Below, in pieces: positions 52,657 to 64,000 of a stretch of 64,000 nt of DNA. Where the stretch lies: the NCBI RefSeq assembly GCF_027492855.1, contig NZ_JAPUDY010000099.1, positions 310,001 through 374,000 on the forward strand, written 5' to 3'. Below the pieces are notes generated by a model. The model did not search any database, had not been told where the DNA came from, and saw only the letters and a list, made by a program, of their open reading frames with translations. Numbering within the stretch: position 1 is the stretch's first letter; each line of letters opens with the position of its first letter. The position numbers and the translations under genes were made by a program. This DNA is from Acidovorax sp. (GTDB lineage Bacteria > Pseudomonadota > Gammaproteobacteria > Burkholderiales > Burkholderiaceae_C).

Positions 52657-53886
52657 ATGGCAAGAGAATACAAAGACGTTGTCGTGGGGCTGGACATTGG
52701 CACCGCCAAGGTCATGGCCGTGGTGGCCGAGGTCCTGCCCAATGGCGAGCTCAAGCTCGCAGGCCTGGGCGTGGCCCCGAGCAATGGCCTCAAGCGCGGC
52801 GTGGTGGTCAACATCGACGCCACGGTGCAGAGCATTCAGCAGGCACTGAAAGAGGCCGAGCTGATGGCCGACTGCAAGATCCAGCGCGTGTACACCGGTA
52901 TCACCGGCAGCCACATCCGGGGCCTCAATTCGAGCGGCATGGTGGCCGTGAAGGACAAGGAAGTCACCTCGGCTGACGTGGCGCGCGTGGTGGAGACCGC
53001 CAAGGCCATCAACATCAGCAGCGACCAGCGTCTGCTGCTGGTGGAGCCGCAGGAGTTCGTGATCGATGGGCAGGATGTGAAAGAGCCCATCGGCATGAGC
53101 GGCATCCGCCTGGAGGCCAAGATCCACATCGTGACCGGTGCGCAGAGCGCGGCCGAAAACATCATCAAGTGCGTGCGCCGCTGTGGCCTGGAGGTCGAGC
53201 AGCTCATGCTCAACCCGCTGGCCAGCAGCCAGGCCGTGCTGACCGATGACGAGCGCGAACTGGGCGTGGTGGTGGTGGACATCGGCGCGGGCACGACCGA
53301 CGTGGCCATCTTCACCGGCGGCGCGATCCGCCACACGGCGGTGATCCCGATCGCGGGTGACCTCATCACCAGCGACATCGCCATGGCGCTGCGCACTCCG
53401 ACGAAGGACGCCGAGGATATCAAGGTTGAGAGCGGCTACGCCAAGCAACTGCTGGCCGACCCCGAGGCGCAGGTGGAAGTGCCCGGCCTGGGCGACCGCA
53501 GCCCGCGCATGCTGAGCAAGCAGGCGCTGGCGGGTGTGATCGAGCCGCGTGTGGAGGAAATTTTCTCGCTCGTGCAGCAGGTGGTGCGCGAGTCGGGCTA
53601 CGAAGAAGTGTTGTCCTCAGGGATCGTGCTCACGGGCGGCAGCTCGGTGATGCCCGGCATGATCGAACTGGGCGAAGACATCTTCTTGAAGCCCGTGCGG
53701 CGCGGCATTCCCAAATATTCCAGCGCCTTGGCCGACATGGTGGCCCAGCCCCGTGCTGCGACCGTGATGGGCCTTTTGGAAGAAGCGCGGCTGGCCAGGC
53801 TGCGCGGCTTCAAGGTGGCGCAAAAAAGTGGCTCCATGAAGACCGCGTTCGGGCGCTTCAAGGACTTCATTGTGGGGAATTTCTGA
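52657..53886 (+). CDS. ftsA: Cell-division actin homologue FtsA
   Basis: A 409-residue actin-like ATPase that tethers FtsZ to the membrane. VVGLDIGTAKVMAVVAEV is phosphate loop 1; VVDIGAGTTDVAIFTGG is phosphate 2, and ILTGGSSVMPGMIELGE binds adenosine. The C-terminal amphipathic membrane helix lies in the last 20 residues (KTAFGRFKDFIVGNF). Translation is probably coupled to the short ORF immediately upstream. Confidence 0.96.
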   Translation: MAREYKDVVVGLDIGTAKVMAVVAEVLPNGELKLAGLGVAPSNGLKRGVVVNIDATVQSIQQALKEAELMADCKIQRVYTGITGSHIRGLNSSGMVAVKDKEVTSADVARVVETAKAINISSDQRLLLVEPQEFVIDGQDVKEPIGMSGIRLEAKIHIVTGAQSAAENIIKCVRRCGLEVEQLMLNPLASSQAVLTDDERELGVVVVDIGAGTTDVAIFTGGAIRHTAVIPIAGDLITSDIAMALRTPTKDAEDIKVESGYAKQLLADPEAQVEVPGLGDRSPRMLSKQALAGVIEPRVEEIFSLVQQVVRESGYEEVLSSGIVLTGGSSVMPGMIELGEDIFLKPVRRGIPKYSSALADMVAQPRAATVMGLLEEARLARLRGFKVAQKSGSMKTAFGRFKDFIVGNF

Positions 53887-54037
53887 CCATGAAATACCCA
53901 CTGTGGTTAGCGCGAGGCAGCCCCCCAAAAACGTCGCGTGAGCGATGGCGATGTACAGGACCGCCAGGCACTCAAAGATCCAAGGACACTTTCACCATTT
54001 GGCAATTGCATACAGATTTAGAAACAGGAGCTCCAAG

Positions 54038-55282
54038 ATGACCATCGAAATGATCGAAGCCGAAGAATTCAACCAGGGCACCCAGATCAAGGTGATCGGT
54101 GTGGGCGGTGGCGGCAGCAATGCCGTTGAGCACATGATTGCCCGCAGCGTGCAGGGCGTGGAGTTTGTGAGCGCCAACACCGACGCGCAGGCGCTGACGC
54201 GCAGTTCGGCTCATCGCGTCATCCAGCTGGGCGGCAGCGGCCTGGGCGCGGGCGGCAAGCCTGAAAAGGCCCGTGATGCGGCCGAAGCCGCCGTGGAAGA
54301 TATCCGCGATGCCATTCAGGGCGCGCACATGCTGTTCATCACCGCCGGCATGGGCGGCGGCACGGGCACGGGGGCTGCGCCAGTGATCGCCCGCATTGCC
54401 AAGGAGATGGGCATCCTGACCGTGGGCGTGGTCACCAAGCCTTTCGACTGGGAAGGTGGCCGCCGCATGAAGAACGCCGATGATGGCCTGACCGAGCTCG
54501 AAGCCAACGTGGACTCGCTGATCGTTGTGCTCAACGAGAAGCTGCTCGACGTGCTGGGCGACGACATCACCCAGGATGAAGCGTTTGCGCATGCCAACGA
54601 CGTGCTCAAGAACGCCGTGGGCGGCATTGCCGAAATCATCAACGAGTACGGCCAGGTGAACGTGGACTTCGAAGACGTGCGCACCGTGATGGGCGAGCCC
54701 GGCAAGGCCATGATGGGCACGGCCACCGCCAGCGGCCCGGACCGCGCACGCATCGCCGCCGAGCAGGCCATCGCCTGCCCGCTGCTCGAAGGCATCGACC
54801 TGTCGGGCGCCAAGGGCGTGCTGGTGCTGGTCACGGCGAGCAAGGGCAGCCTCAAGCTGTCCGAGTCGCGCCAGGCCATGAACACCATCAATGCCTACGC
54901 CTCGACAGACGCGCACGTCATCTTCGGCGCTGCCTATGACGAAACCCTGGGCGATGAGATCCGCGTGACCGTGGTGGCCACGGGCCTGTCGCGCGCCAAT
55001 GCGCGCCGCCAGCCTATCTCTGTGGTGCAGGGTGGCCTGCGCACGGGCACGGACAACATGGCCTACCAGATGCCAGTGACCGGCGTCGGCGCCATGGGTG
55101 CGGCAGCGGGCGGCGTGCAGGGCGGCCATGCAGGCAGCGCGCAGGCCGACTACGGCAGCATGTCGGTGCCTAGCGTCTGGCGCACCAACCGAACCCAGGC
55201 CGCAGCCCGCGTGGATGCGCTGTCGTCGGGCGGCATGGACGACCTGGAGATCCCGGCCTTCCTGCGCAAGCAAGCTGACTGA
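54038..55282 (+). CDS. ftsZ: Cell-division tubulin homologue FtsZ
   Basis: A 414-residue GTPase that forms the Z ring. IKVIGVGGGGSNAV and the tubulin signature GGGTGTGAAP bind GTP; the T7 loop NVDFEDVRTVM supplies catalytic acids. A Gly/Ala-rich linker separates the core from the conserved C-terminal peptide DDLEIPAFLRKQ that binds FtsA and ZipA. The ATG at 54038 has AGGAG; the frame upstream is unconserved. The 150-nt ftsA-ftsZ gap probably contains an ftsZ promoter. A strong terminator follows. Confidence 0.97.
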   Translation: MTIEMIEAEEFNQGTQIKVIGVGGGGSNAVEHMIARSVQGVEFVSANTDAQALTRSSAHRVIQLGGSGLGAGGKPEKARDAAEAAVEDIRDAIQGAHMLFITAGMGGGTGTGAAPVIARIAKEMGILTVGVVTKPFDWEGGRRMKNADDGLTELEANVDSLIVVLNEKLLDVLGDDITQDEAFAHANDVLKNAVGGIAEIINEYGQVNVDFEDVRTVMGEPGKAMMGTATASGPDRARIAAEQAIACPLLEGIDLSGAKGVLVLVTASKGSLKLSESRQAMNTINAYASTDAHVIFGAAYDETLGDEIRVTVVATGLSRANARRQPISVVQGGLRTGTDNMAYQMPVTGVGAMGAAAGGVQGGHAGSAQADYGSMSVPSVWRTNRTQAAARVDALSSGGMDDLEIPAFLRKQAD

Positions 55283-55298
55283 GCGGACCGGTACTCAC

Positions 55299-55336
55299 AA
55301 AAAAGCCCTGCCAGCGAATGCTGGCAGGGCTTTTTT
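55299..55336. terminator. Bidirectional terminator between ftsZ and the chemoreceptor gene
   Basis: GCCCTGCCAGC-GAAT-GCTGGCAGGGC is a perfect 11-bp stem preceded by six A residues and followed by six T residues. It can stop ftsZ transcripts and those of the convergent gene at 55389-57149. Confidence 0.95.
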
Positions 55337-55388
55337 ACTTGGTAGAGGCGCGCCGACTTTACCCGTCAACGCATTACCTCTCACCGCC

Positions 55389-57149
55389 TCAGAAGGACTC
55401 CCAATCGTCGTTGTTGTCGGCCGCAGGCTTGGGGCTGGCCTTAGAGGGCAGCGCTGCGGCGGGGCGGGGGGCTGGTGCGGCCTTGGCCAGGGCAGGGCGT
55501 GGCGCTGCAGCACGCGCTGGTGCCGCTGGCGCAGGGCGGGGGGGCGCAGCCAGGGGGCGGTTAGCGGGCGCGGGCACCGAGGTGTTGCCGTTCACGCGGA
55601 ACAGGGCCACTACCTCGGTGAGCTTCATGGCCTGCTCACGCAGGCTGTCGGCTGCGGCGGTGGACTCCTCCACCAGCGCCGAGTTCTGCTGGGTCATCTG
55701 GTCGAGCTGGTTCATGGCTGTGTTGACCTGCGCAATGCCCTGGCTTTGCTCGGAAGTGGCCGCGCGAATTTCGCCAATGATGTCGGTCACGCGCTGAACG
55801 CTGGCCACGATCTCGGTCATGGTGGCGCCTGCATTGCCCACGAGCTGGGTGCCGGACTCGACCTTCTCCACGGACGCGCCGATCAGCGTCTTGATCTCCT
55901 TGGCGGCTTCTGCGCTGCGTTGGGCCAGGTTGCGCACTTCGCCCGCCACCACGGCAAAGCCCCGGCCTTGCTCGCCCGCGCGGGCGGCCTCTACGGCGGC
56001 ATTGAGCGCGAGGATGTTGGTCTGGAAGGCAATGCCGTCGATCACGCCAATGATGTCGCTGATCTTTTTGCTGCTGGCGTTGATCTCCTGCATGGTGGAG
56101 ACCACCTGCGACACCACCTCGCCGCCGCGTGCCGCCACTTTGGCGGCCGAAGTCGCCATCTGGTTCGCGGTCTGGGCCGAGTCCGAGGTCTGCTTGACGG
56201 TGCTGGTCAGCTCTTCCATGCTGCTGGCCGTGGTCTGCAGATTGCTGGCCGTGTCTTCGGTGCGGTGCGCCAGGTCGTTGTTGCCCTGGGCGATTTCGCT
56301 CGAAGCGGTGGCAATGCTGTCGGTGGCCGAGCGCACCTCGGTGACCAGCTTGCGCAGCGAGGTGACCATGTGGGCCAGCCCGTCGAGCATGGAGCCGGGG
56401 TGGGCGGTGGGAATCTGGGCGTCGAGGTTGCCCTCGGCGACCTCCTGCATGATGGCGATGGCGTCGGCGGGCTCACCACCGATTTGGCGCAATACAGATC
56501 GCGACACGACCCAGCCGATGGCACCCACGACCAGAAACACGATCAGCACCACTGCCAGGCTGGACCAGAGCGCCTTGCGCAGCAGGGCGTCCACGTCGTC
56601 GGTGTACAGGCCGGAGCCGACCATCCAGTTCCAGCCATCCACCCTCACGATGTACTGCAGCTTAGGCACGGTTTCCTGCTGGCCGGGGCGCGCGAACATG
56701 GTGGATACAAACGCCTTGCCATCCTTGCTGGCGCGCAGGCCGTTCACCAGCAGACCGATGATGTCCACCCCTGAACCGTCCTTGACCTTGCCCAGCATGT
56801 CCTGATCAGCCCACTCGGGCTTGAAGGGGTGCATGACACCCACGCCTTCGGTGGTCCAGATGTAAAAGTATTCGGTCTTGCCTTCGGCGCCGCCATAACG
56901 GGCGATGCGCAAGGCCTCCTTGGCGGCCTTCTGGGCTTCTTCTACCGGCATGGCGCCACTGGCGGCCTTGGCCTGGTAGGCGGCCACGATGCTGTGGGCA
57001 GACTGGACGGCCGTGGTCAGCATGTCCTTGCGCGACTCGATGATGAGCCGTCGTTCTTGCAGCAGGGACATGATGGCCATGATCAGCAGCGCAGCCAGTG
57101 CGGTGCCGATCATGAGCATGATTTTCATTTTGAAGCTGAGCTTGCTCAT
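55389..57149 (-). CDS. Methyl-accepting chemotaxis protein with single Cache domain
   Basis: A 586-residue chemoreceptor. An N-terminal helix (about 9-27) is followed by a periplasmic sCache_2-type sensor ([20 protein letters not shown] ... [15 protein letters not shown]), a second helix (about 190-212), a HAMP domain and the signalling tip. The CheA/CheW hairpin is [20 protein letters not shown] with [14 protein letters not shown]. The C-terminus is Ala/Pro-rich and ends NDDWESF, similar to a CheR/CheB-tether pentapeptide. It is inserted in reverse between ftsZ and lpxC, which are usually adjacent or nearly so. Confidence 0.94.
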   Translation of the reverse strand: MSKLSFKMKIMLMIGTALAALLIMAIMSLLQERRLIIESRKDMLTTAVQSAHSIVAAYQAKAASGAMPVEEAQKAAKEALRIARYGGAEGKTEYFYIWTTEGVGVMHPFKPEWADQDMLGKVKDGSGVDIIGLLVNGLRASKDGKAFVSTMFARPGQQETVPKLQYIVRVDGWNWMVGSGLYTDDVDALLRKALWSSLAVVLIVFLVVGAIGWVVSRSVLRQIGGEPADAIAIMQEVAEGNLDAQIPTAHPGSMLDGLAHMVTSLRKLVTEVRSATDSIATASSEIAQGNNDLAHRTEDTASNLQTTASSMEELTSTVKQTSDSAQTANQMATSAAKVAARGGEVVSQVVSTMQEINASSKKISDIIGVIDGIAFQTNILALNAAVEAARAGEQGRGFAVVAGEVRNLAQRSAEAAKEIKTLIGASVEKVESGTQLVGNAGATMTEIVASVQRVTDIIGEIRAATSEQSQGIAQVNTAMNQLDQMTQQNSALVEESTAAADSLREQAMKLTEVVALFRVNGNTSVPAPANRPLAAPPRPAPAAPARAAAPRPALAKAAPAPRPAAALPSKASPKPAADNNDDWESF

Positions 57150-57419
57150 GGTGTGCGTTCTCCAGTGGGGCGGCGTCTATATCTGTATCGCTGAAAGTCT
57201 ATCTACATCTGCCTTGCGGCGTGCCGGGGTGCTGTCATACCCGAGACGGAGCAAGCCGATGCTGCCCCGGTAGTTCTAGCCGTTGGAGAATTGTGCGTAG
57301 AGGCTGGCCCGAGGGCAGTAGGTAAAAACACGGCGGTAGCACTACGTATGGACTGCCGCAGGCGGCACGGCAAGACCTGCATGTGTGCGGGGCGGGACAT
57401 CAGAAACTAAAATACAGAG

Positions 57420-58343
57420 ATGCTCCAGCAACGCACCCTCAAGACACTGACCCGCGCCGTAGGCGTCGGACTGCACAGCGGCCAGCGGGTCGAGCTGACC
57501 TTGCGGCCTGCACAACCGGACACTGGTATCGTGTTTCGGCGGGTGGACCTGCCCCAGCCCGTGGATATTCCGATCCGGGCCGAGGCCGTCACCGACACGC
57601 GGCTCGCCTCCACCATCGCGGTGGGCAATGCCAAGGTGCACACGGTGGAGCACCTGATGTCGGCCTGCGCGGGCCTGGGGCTCGACAATCTCTATGTGGA
57701 CATCACCGCCGAAGAAGTGCCCATCCTCGACGGGTCTTCGGCCTCTTTCGTGTTTTTGCTGCAAAGCGCCGGGGTGGAACTGCAGAACGCCCCCAAGCGC
57801 TTCATCCGTGTCACCCGGCCCGTGGAGGTGCGCGAGGGCGAGGGCGCCAACGCCAAGTGGGCGCGCCTCACGCCCTACCACGGTTACAAGCTCAGCTTTG
57901 AAATCGACTTTGACCACCCGGCCGTGGATTCCACCGGCCAGCGTGTGGAGTTCGACCTGGGGCAAGGCAACTACAGCCGCGACATCGCCCGCGCCCGCAC
58001 CTTTGGCTTCACGCGCGATGTAGAAATGATGCGCTCCAACGGCCTGGCGCTGGGCGGCGGGCTGGACAACGCCATCGTCATGGACGACTACAAGGTGCTC
58101 AACAGCGATGGGCTGCGCTACGACGACGAGTTCGTGAAGCACAAGATCCTCGACGCCATGGGCGACCTGTACCTGATCGGCAAGCCCCTGCTCGCGGCCT
58201 ACAGCGCGTTCCGCTCGGGCCACGCCATGAACAACCTGCTGCTGCGCGAGCTGCTGGCCCAGCGCGATGCCTGGGAGGTGGTTACCTTCGAGGACGAACG
58301 CCAAGCCCCTACGGGTTTTGCGCAGCCCGCTCGCGCCTGGTAA
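57420..58343 (+). CDS. lpxC: UDP-3-O-acyl-GlcNAc deacetylase LpxC
   Basis: A 307-residue zinc enzyme catalysing the committed step of lipid A synthesis. [10 protein letters not shown] is the typical N-terminus. HTVEHLMS carries the catalytic Glu (E77) and zinc ligand H78; [15 protein letters not shown] carries the other zinc ligands, and FRSGHAMNN the catalytic His. A TAAAAT box ends 6 nt before the ATG and no Shine-Dalgarno is evident, so a very short or absent leader is possible. Confidence 0.96.
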   Translation: MLQQRTLKTLTRAVGVGLHSGQRVELTLRPAQPDTGIVFRRVDLPQPVDIPIRAEAVTDTRLASTIAVGNAKVHTVEHLMSACAGLGLDNLYVDITAEEVPILDGSSASFVFLLQSAGVELQNAPKRFIRVTRPVEVREGEGANAKWARLTPYHGYKLSFEIDFDHPAVDSTGQRVEFDLGQGNYSRDIARARTFGFTRDVEMMRSNGLALGGGLDNAIVMDDYKVLNSDGLRYDDEFVKHKILDAMGDLYLIGKPLLAAYSAFRSGHAMNNLLLRELLAQRDAWEVVTFEDERQAPTGFAQPARAW

Positions 58344-58361
58344 CGCGGGCCCACCACCACC

Positions 58362-58538
58362 ATGCTGATCTTTCGCTGGCTGGCCATGCTGCTGCTTCTG
58401 GCTGCGGCTGTGTCGTTTGCGTTTTATGCGGGCACGGGGGAGGCGCGCTACAAGCGCCTGGGGCTGGTCATCCTCAAATGGACGGTGATCGCTGCCGTCT
58501 TCTTTTTCGCAGTGATCTTCATCGGGCGCCTGGCCTGA
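58362..58538 (+). CDS. Small membrane protein of unknown function
   Basis: A 58-residue protein starting MLIFRWLAMLLLLAAAVSFA, with two predicted membrane helices (about 6-22 and 36-56) separated by a basic loop containing GEARYKRLG. It begins 18 nt after lpxC on the same strand. It is below common ORF length cut-offs, but the helix-loop-helix organisation and codon pattern look genuine. Similar small proteins occur in Burkholderiales; function unknown. Confidence 0.7.
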   Translation: MLIFRWLAMLLLLAAAVSFAFYAGTGEARYKRLGLVILKWTVIAAVFFFAVIFIGRLA

Positions 58539-58573
58539 GTGCACGAATCTCCCGCTGGCCTATACTCGCGCCT

Positions 58574-60711
<2,138 letters not shown>

Positions 60712-60725
60712 TTAGCGCAACTACT

Positions 60726-60761
60726 GGCCCTGCGGATTCGCTTCAAAAAATCCGTGGGGCC
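60726..60761 (+). terminator. Hairpin after thiC, possible terminator
   Basis: GGCCCTGCGGAT pairs with ATCCGTGGGGCC over 12 bp including two wobble pairs, 14 nt after the thiC stop. The T tract is missing, so it may stabilise the 3' end rather than terminate. Confidence 0.4.
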
Positions 60762-60896
60762 GTGCTTACCCTGTGCGGCGGCGGCGGCGGCCGGGCCTAT
60801 AGTCCCGCCTAACTTCCGGTCCAGAAGGCCGGAGGATGGGTGCGGCACTAAATTTGCTGTGCTTGACGATCTCTCACAAAAACCTAAGGAAGAGCC

Positions 60897-62546
60897 ATGA
60901 ATGCTCTCGGCCGCTTCTCCATCCGTACACGACTCTACTTTGGTACCGTCTTTTCCCTGATTCTTTTGATCGTTATCGGAGCCATGGGTTATGTGGCCCT
61001 GGACCGCACGCGCGGCACGCTGCAGGTGCTGTTTTCCGAGCGGGTGCAGACGCTGACCGACATGTCCGACCTGCGCACCACGCTGGGCGACCTGCGCCGG
61101 GTCGAAAAGGACATCATCATCAATTTCAACAACACGGTAGAGGTTTCCGCACTGCGCGAAACCTGGGCCAAAACCCTGGCGGCGCTGCGCAAGAGCCTGG
61201 CCGATGTGCGCCAGGTGCAGTCGGACGAGCCCGCTTTTGTCGATTCCATCGACAAGTCGCTGGCCGAGATCAAGCTGTATGAAACCGGTATCGTCCCCAT
61301 CTTTGCGCAGATCGAGCAGGCGCAACTCGACGGCGCGGGCGGCGGCGCCTATGCCAACCGCCTCAAGGTCCACATGGACGCCACCGACCAACTGTTCTCC
61401 AGCCTGGCTGCGTCGGCCCGTGCGCAGATGGACGAGGCTCGCGCGGGTGTGGAGCTGCGCACCTCCACCATGTCGGCGCTTATCGGCATCGGACTGGTGT
61501 TGGGGCTGGCGGTGCTGATTCCGCTCACCTTCTTCAGCGTGCGCTCCATCACCAAATCCCTGGGGCAGGCCCAGGAACTGGCCGAGCGCATTGCCAGCGG
61601 CGACCTGTCGCACGACGTGGCTCCCATGAACCAGGACGAGGTGGGCCAACTGGTGTCGGCCATGGGCCGCATGCAGGACTCGTTGCGTGGCCTGGTGCGC
61701 CAGGTGCAGGACGCGGCGGGCAACATCTCCACCGCCAGCTCCGAGATCGCCAGCGGCAACCATGACCTGAGCCACCGCACCGAGCAGACGGCGGCCAACC
61801 TCGAAGAAACTGCCTCATCGATGGAGGTGCTGACCAGCACGGTGCAGCAAAGCGCACAGTCCTCGCGCCAGGCCAGCGACTTCGCTTCGTCGGCCGCCGA
61901 AGTGGCGGCGCGCGGCGGCGCCGTGGTGTCGCAGGTGGTGACCACCATGGACCAGATCACCACCAGCTCACGCAAGATCGCCGACATCACGGGTGTGATC
62001 GACTCCATCGCCTTCCAGACCAACATCCTCGCGCTCAACGCCGCTGTGGAGGCCGCGCGGGCCGGTGAGCAGGGCCGGGGTTTTGCCGTGGTGGCCAGCG
62101 AGGTGCGCAACCTCGCGCAGCGCAGCGCCGAGGCCGCCAAAGAGATCAAGGGCTTGATCGGTTCGTCGGTGGAGCGGGTGGAAGACGGCTCGCGCCTGGT
62201 GAGCCAGGCGGGCCAGACCATGACCGAGATCGTGAGCAGCGTGCGCCGCGTGTCCGACATCATTGGCGAAATCACCGCCTCGTCGGCCGAGCAGAGTGAC
62301 AACATTGGCCAGATCAGCCAGTCGGTGTCGCAACTCGACCAGATGACACAGCAGAACGCCGCGTTGGTGGAGCAGTCCACCGCCGCGTCCGAATCGCTCA
62401 GGGAGCAGGCGCACCAACTGACCGGCGCTGTCAGCCAGTTCAAGCTGCAGGAGGGCGCATTCTCGGCCGCTGGTGTGTCAGCGCCTGCTGCGCCAGCCGT
62501 GGTCTCTGCGGCACGCCGGCCTGCGTTGCAGATTCCGGTAGGTTGA
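60897..62546 (+). CDS. Methyl-accepting chemotaxis protein, Tsr/Tar-like four-helix sensor
   Basis: A 549-residue chemoreceptor with a first membrane helix at about 14-34, a four-helix-bundle periplasmic sensor ([20 protein letters not shown] ... [18 protein letters not shown]), a second helix at about 192-212, HAMP, methylation helices ([20 protein letters not shown]) and the CheA/CheW tip [20 protein letters not shown]. The ligand is unknown. The ATG at 60897 has AAGGA upstream. No other chemotaxis gene is nearby. Confidence 0.95.
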   Translation: MNALGRFSIRTRLYFGTVFSLILLIVIGAMGYVALDRTRGTLQVLFSERVQTLTDMSDLRTTLGDLRRVEKDIIINFNNTVEVSALRETWAKTLAALRKSLADVRQVQSDEPAFVDSIDKSLAEIKLYETGIVPIFAQIEQAQLDGAGGGAYANRLKVHMDATDQLFSSLAASARAQMDEARAGVELRTSTMSALIGIGLVLGLAVLIPLTFFSVRSITKSLGQAQELAERIASGDLSHDVAPMNQDEVGQLVSAMGRMQDSLRGLVRQVQDAAGNISTASSEIASGNHDLSHRTEQTAANLEETASSMEVLTSTVQQSAQSSRQASDFASSAAEVAARGGAVVSQVVTTMDQITTSSRKIADITGVIDSIAFQTNILALNAAVEAARAGEQGRGFAVVASEVRNLAQRSAEAAKEIKGLIGSSVERVEDGSRLVSQAGQTMTEIVSSVRRVSDIIGEITASSAEQSDNIGQISQSVSQLDQMTQQNAALVEQSTAASESLREQAHQLTGAVSQFKLQEGAFSAAGVSAPAAPAVVSAARRPALQIPVG

Positions 62547-62550
62547 TGGT

Positions 62551-62605
62551 GTTTTTAGCTGCTAGCGCTTATTGAATAAGCGCTAGCAGCTATTAAAAAT
62601 ATAGC
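62551..62605. repeat. Repeat family 1, most perfect copy; likely bidirectional terminator
   Basis: TAGCTGCTAGCGCTTATT (62556-62573) and AATAAGCGCTAGCAGCTA (62575-62592) form a perfect 18-bp inverted repeat around one base, flanked by GTTTTT on the left and TTAAAAATATAGC on the right. It lies between the convergent chemoreceptor gene and gspE, where a terminator is expected. It is the reference copy for the family. Confidence 0.92.
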
Positions 62606-62609
62606 GACT

Positions 62610-63998
62610 TCAATCCCGCGTCACACGCAACACCTCTTCGCGGCTGGTGATGCCCGCGGCGATCAGGCGCTCGGCGTCCTCGCGCATCAGGGCCATGCCG
62701 TCGGCCATGGCGGCGGTGCGGATGTCGGCCTCGGAGGTCTGGTTGTGGATCTGCGCGCGGATGGCGTCGGTGGTCACCAGCAGCTCGAACACACCGGTGC
62801 GGCCGGTGTAGCCCGTGTGGCCGCAGGCATCGCAACCCGCGCCGTGGCAATGGCTGCAGTATTTGCGCACCAGGCGCTGGGCCAGCACGCCCAGCAGGGA
62901 TGACGACAGCAGGAAGGGCTCCACGCCCATGTCGGTCAGGCGCGTCACGGCGCTGGCGGCGTCGTTGGTGTGCAGGGTGGCCAACACCAGGTGACCGGTG
63001 AGCGAGGCCTGGATGGCGATCTGCGCGGTCTCGAAGTCGCGGATTTCGCCGATCATGATGATGTCCGGGTCTTGCCGCAGGATGGCGCGCAGGGCCTTGG
63101 CAAAGGTCAGCTCGATCTTGCTGTTGACCTGGGTCTGGCCCACGCCCGGCAGCTCGTATTCGATGGGGTCTTCCACCGTCATGATGTTGTTGCGCGTGGC
63201 ATCAAGCCGCCCCAGGCCTGCATACAGCGTGGTGGTCTTGCCCGAGCCCGTGGGGCCGGTCACCAGGATGATGCCGTGCGGCTGGTTGATCAGGCCTTCA
63301 AAGCGCCGCAGCGTTTCGCCCTGCATGCCCACGGCTTCCAGGCTGAGCTTGCTCTCGCTCTTGTCCAACAGGCGCAGCACGGCGCGCTCGCCATGGGCGC
63401 TGGGCAGGGTGGACACGCGCACGTCGATGGCGCGGGTGCCCAGGCGCAGGCTGATGCGGCCGTCTTGCGGCAGGCGTTTTTCCGAAATATCGAGGTCGGC
63501 CATGATCTTCAAGCGCGAGATCAGCGCGGCGTGCAGCGCGCGGTTGGGCTGCACCACCTCGCGCAGCGTGCCGTCCACCCGAAAACGTACGCTGCTGTGG
63601 CGCTCGTAGGGCTCGATGTGGATGTCGCTCGCGCCGTCGCGCGCGGCCTGCGTGAGCAGGGCGTTGAGCATGCGGATGATGGGCGCGTCGCCCGCCGACT
63701 CCAGCAGGTCTTCCACCGCAGGCAGCTCCTGCATCATGCGCGAGAGGTCGGCGTCGCTTTCGACCTCGCTCACCACGGTGGCCGCACTCGATTCGCTGTG
63801 CGAATAGGCCGCGCTGATGCGCTGGGCCAGGCCGGGCGCGTCGAGCGGCAACAACTGCTGCACGGGGTGCTTGCGCAGCACCTCGGACAGCGCGCCCGCA
63901 TCGGGGCTGGGGCCGTGCCACAGCACCAACTGGTGGCCGTCGTCCTCCAGCAGCAGTTGGGCGGTGCGCGCAAAGGCGTAGGGCAGGGGGTGGCGCAT
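62610..63998 (-). CDS. gspE: Type II secretion ATPase GspE
   Basis: A 462-residue secretion ATPase. The N-terminal domain is short (MRHPLPYAFARTAQLLLEDD). The ATPase core has Walker A GPTGSGKTTTLYAG, the Asp box TVEDPIEYELPGVGQTQVN, Walker B LRQDPDIIMIGEIRD and the His box HLVLATLHTNDAASA. A C-terminal tetracysteine zinc site (CSHCHGAGCDACG) follows. It powers pseudopilus assembly for type II secretion; PilB and GspE are related, but the short N-terminus favours GspE. The ATG at 63996-63998 is 2 nt from the window end, so an upstream start cannot be excluded. Confidence 0.9.
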   Translation of the reverse strand: MRHPLPYAFARTAQLLLEDDGHQLVLWHGPSPDAGALSEVLRKHPVQQLLPLDAPGLAQRISAAYSHSESSAATVVSEVESDADLSRMMQELPAVEDLLESAGDAPIIRMLNALLTQAARDGASDIHIEPYERHSSVRFRVDGTLREVVQPNRALHAALISRLKIMADLDISEKRLPQDGRISLRLGTRAIDVRVSTLPSAHGERAVLRLLDKSESKLSLEAVGMQGETLRRFEGLINQPHGIILVTGPTGSGKTTTLYAGLGRLDATRNNIMTVEDPIEYELPGVGQTQVNSKIELTFAKALRAILRQDPDIIMIGEIRDFETAQIAIQASLTGHLVLATLHTNDAASAVTRLTDMGVEPFLLSSSLLGVLAQRLVRKYCSHCHGAGCDACGHTGYTGRTGVFELLVTTDAIRAQIHNQTSEADIRTAAMADGMALMREDAERLIAAGITSREEVLRVTRD

Positions 63999-64000
63999 GC

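Noticed and set aside
60712-60896. Sigma-28 flagellar promoter ahead of the chemoreceptor gene
   Set aside because: No TAAA-N15-GCCGATAA-like sequence was found in the gap.

Overview
The window is about 64 kb of GC-rich DNA from a betaproteobacterium, most likely Comamonadaceae (Acidovorax-like). The evidence is the dcw gene order, DksA with a long Ala/Lys-rich N-terminus, MurE with a meso-diaminopimelate DNPR motif, Bug-type solute-binding proteins and many copies of a palindromic repeat with core TAGCTGCTAGCGCTTAT. It is chromosomal core sequence. I see no prophage, insertion sequence, CRISPR array or ordinary tRNA gene.

Layout. 1-6.4 kb: end of htpX, an AraC/GlxA-type regulator, an exported M20 amidohydrolase, a VUT/YhhQ transporter coupled to an FAD dehydrogenase, and cysK. 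6.5-14.9 kb: an RNA-repair locus. rtcR (CARF plus sigma-54 activator) faces an oppositely transcribed operon with a near-perfect -24/-12 promoter, an IHF site and an upstream palindrome. The operon has a roughly 540-nt structured leader holding two tandem tRNA-like RNAs whose anticodon loops are replaced by GNRA tetraloops. Next come a slipin (SPFH) gene, a roughly 233-nt tRNA/tmRNA-like RNA with an encoded CCA end, an unknown protein, rtcB, a RlaP-type nucleotidyltransferase and rtcA. rnpB (RNase P RNA) starts 8 nt after rtcR.

14.9-23.8 kb: M48 protease with a YjgN-like membrane protein, a pseudouridine-synthase homologue lacking the catalytic Asp, a NUDIX/metallo-beta-lactamase fusion, maleate isomerase, a Bug protein, a LysR regulator and a GST. 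23.9-29 kb: dapF-DUF484-xerC and a GGDEF/EAL protein. 29-37 kb: signal peptidase I, an RlmI-type methyltransferase, a COG0523 GTPase, dksA, a STAS-like protein and hslVU.

37-58 kb: the mra/dcw cluster (mraZ rsmH ftsL ftsI murE murF mraY murD ftsW murG murC ddl ftsQ ftsA ftsZ), tightly overlapped, with a four-copy 10-bp-phased MraZ operator. Two short unlisted ORFs have strong Shine-Dalgarno sequences. ftsZ and lpxC are separated by a reversed chemoreceptor gene. 58-64 kb: a small membrane protein, a TPP riboswitch with thiC, a second chemoreceptor and gspE.

Two themes deserve attention. One is the RtcR-controlled operon that appears to co-express tRNA mimics with the RNA-repair enzymes. The other is a palindromic repeat family that lies between genes and also in frame inside core genes (murE, dapF, murG, murC, an RlmI homologue, a NUDIX/MBL hydrolase). 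The only gene-free stretch over 300 bases besides rnpB is 12060-12753, which holds the RNA leader and regulatory sites.
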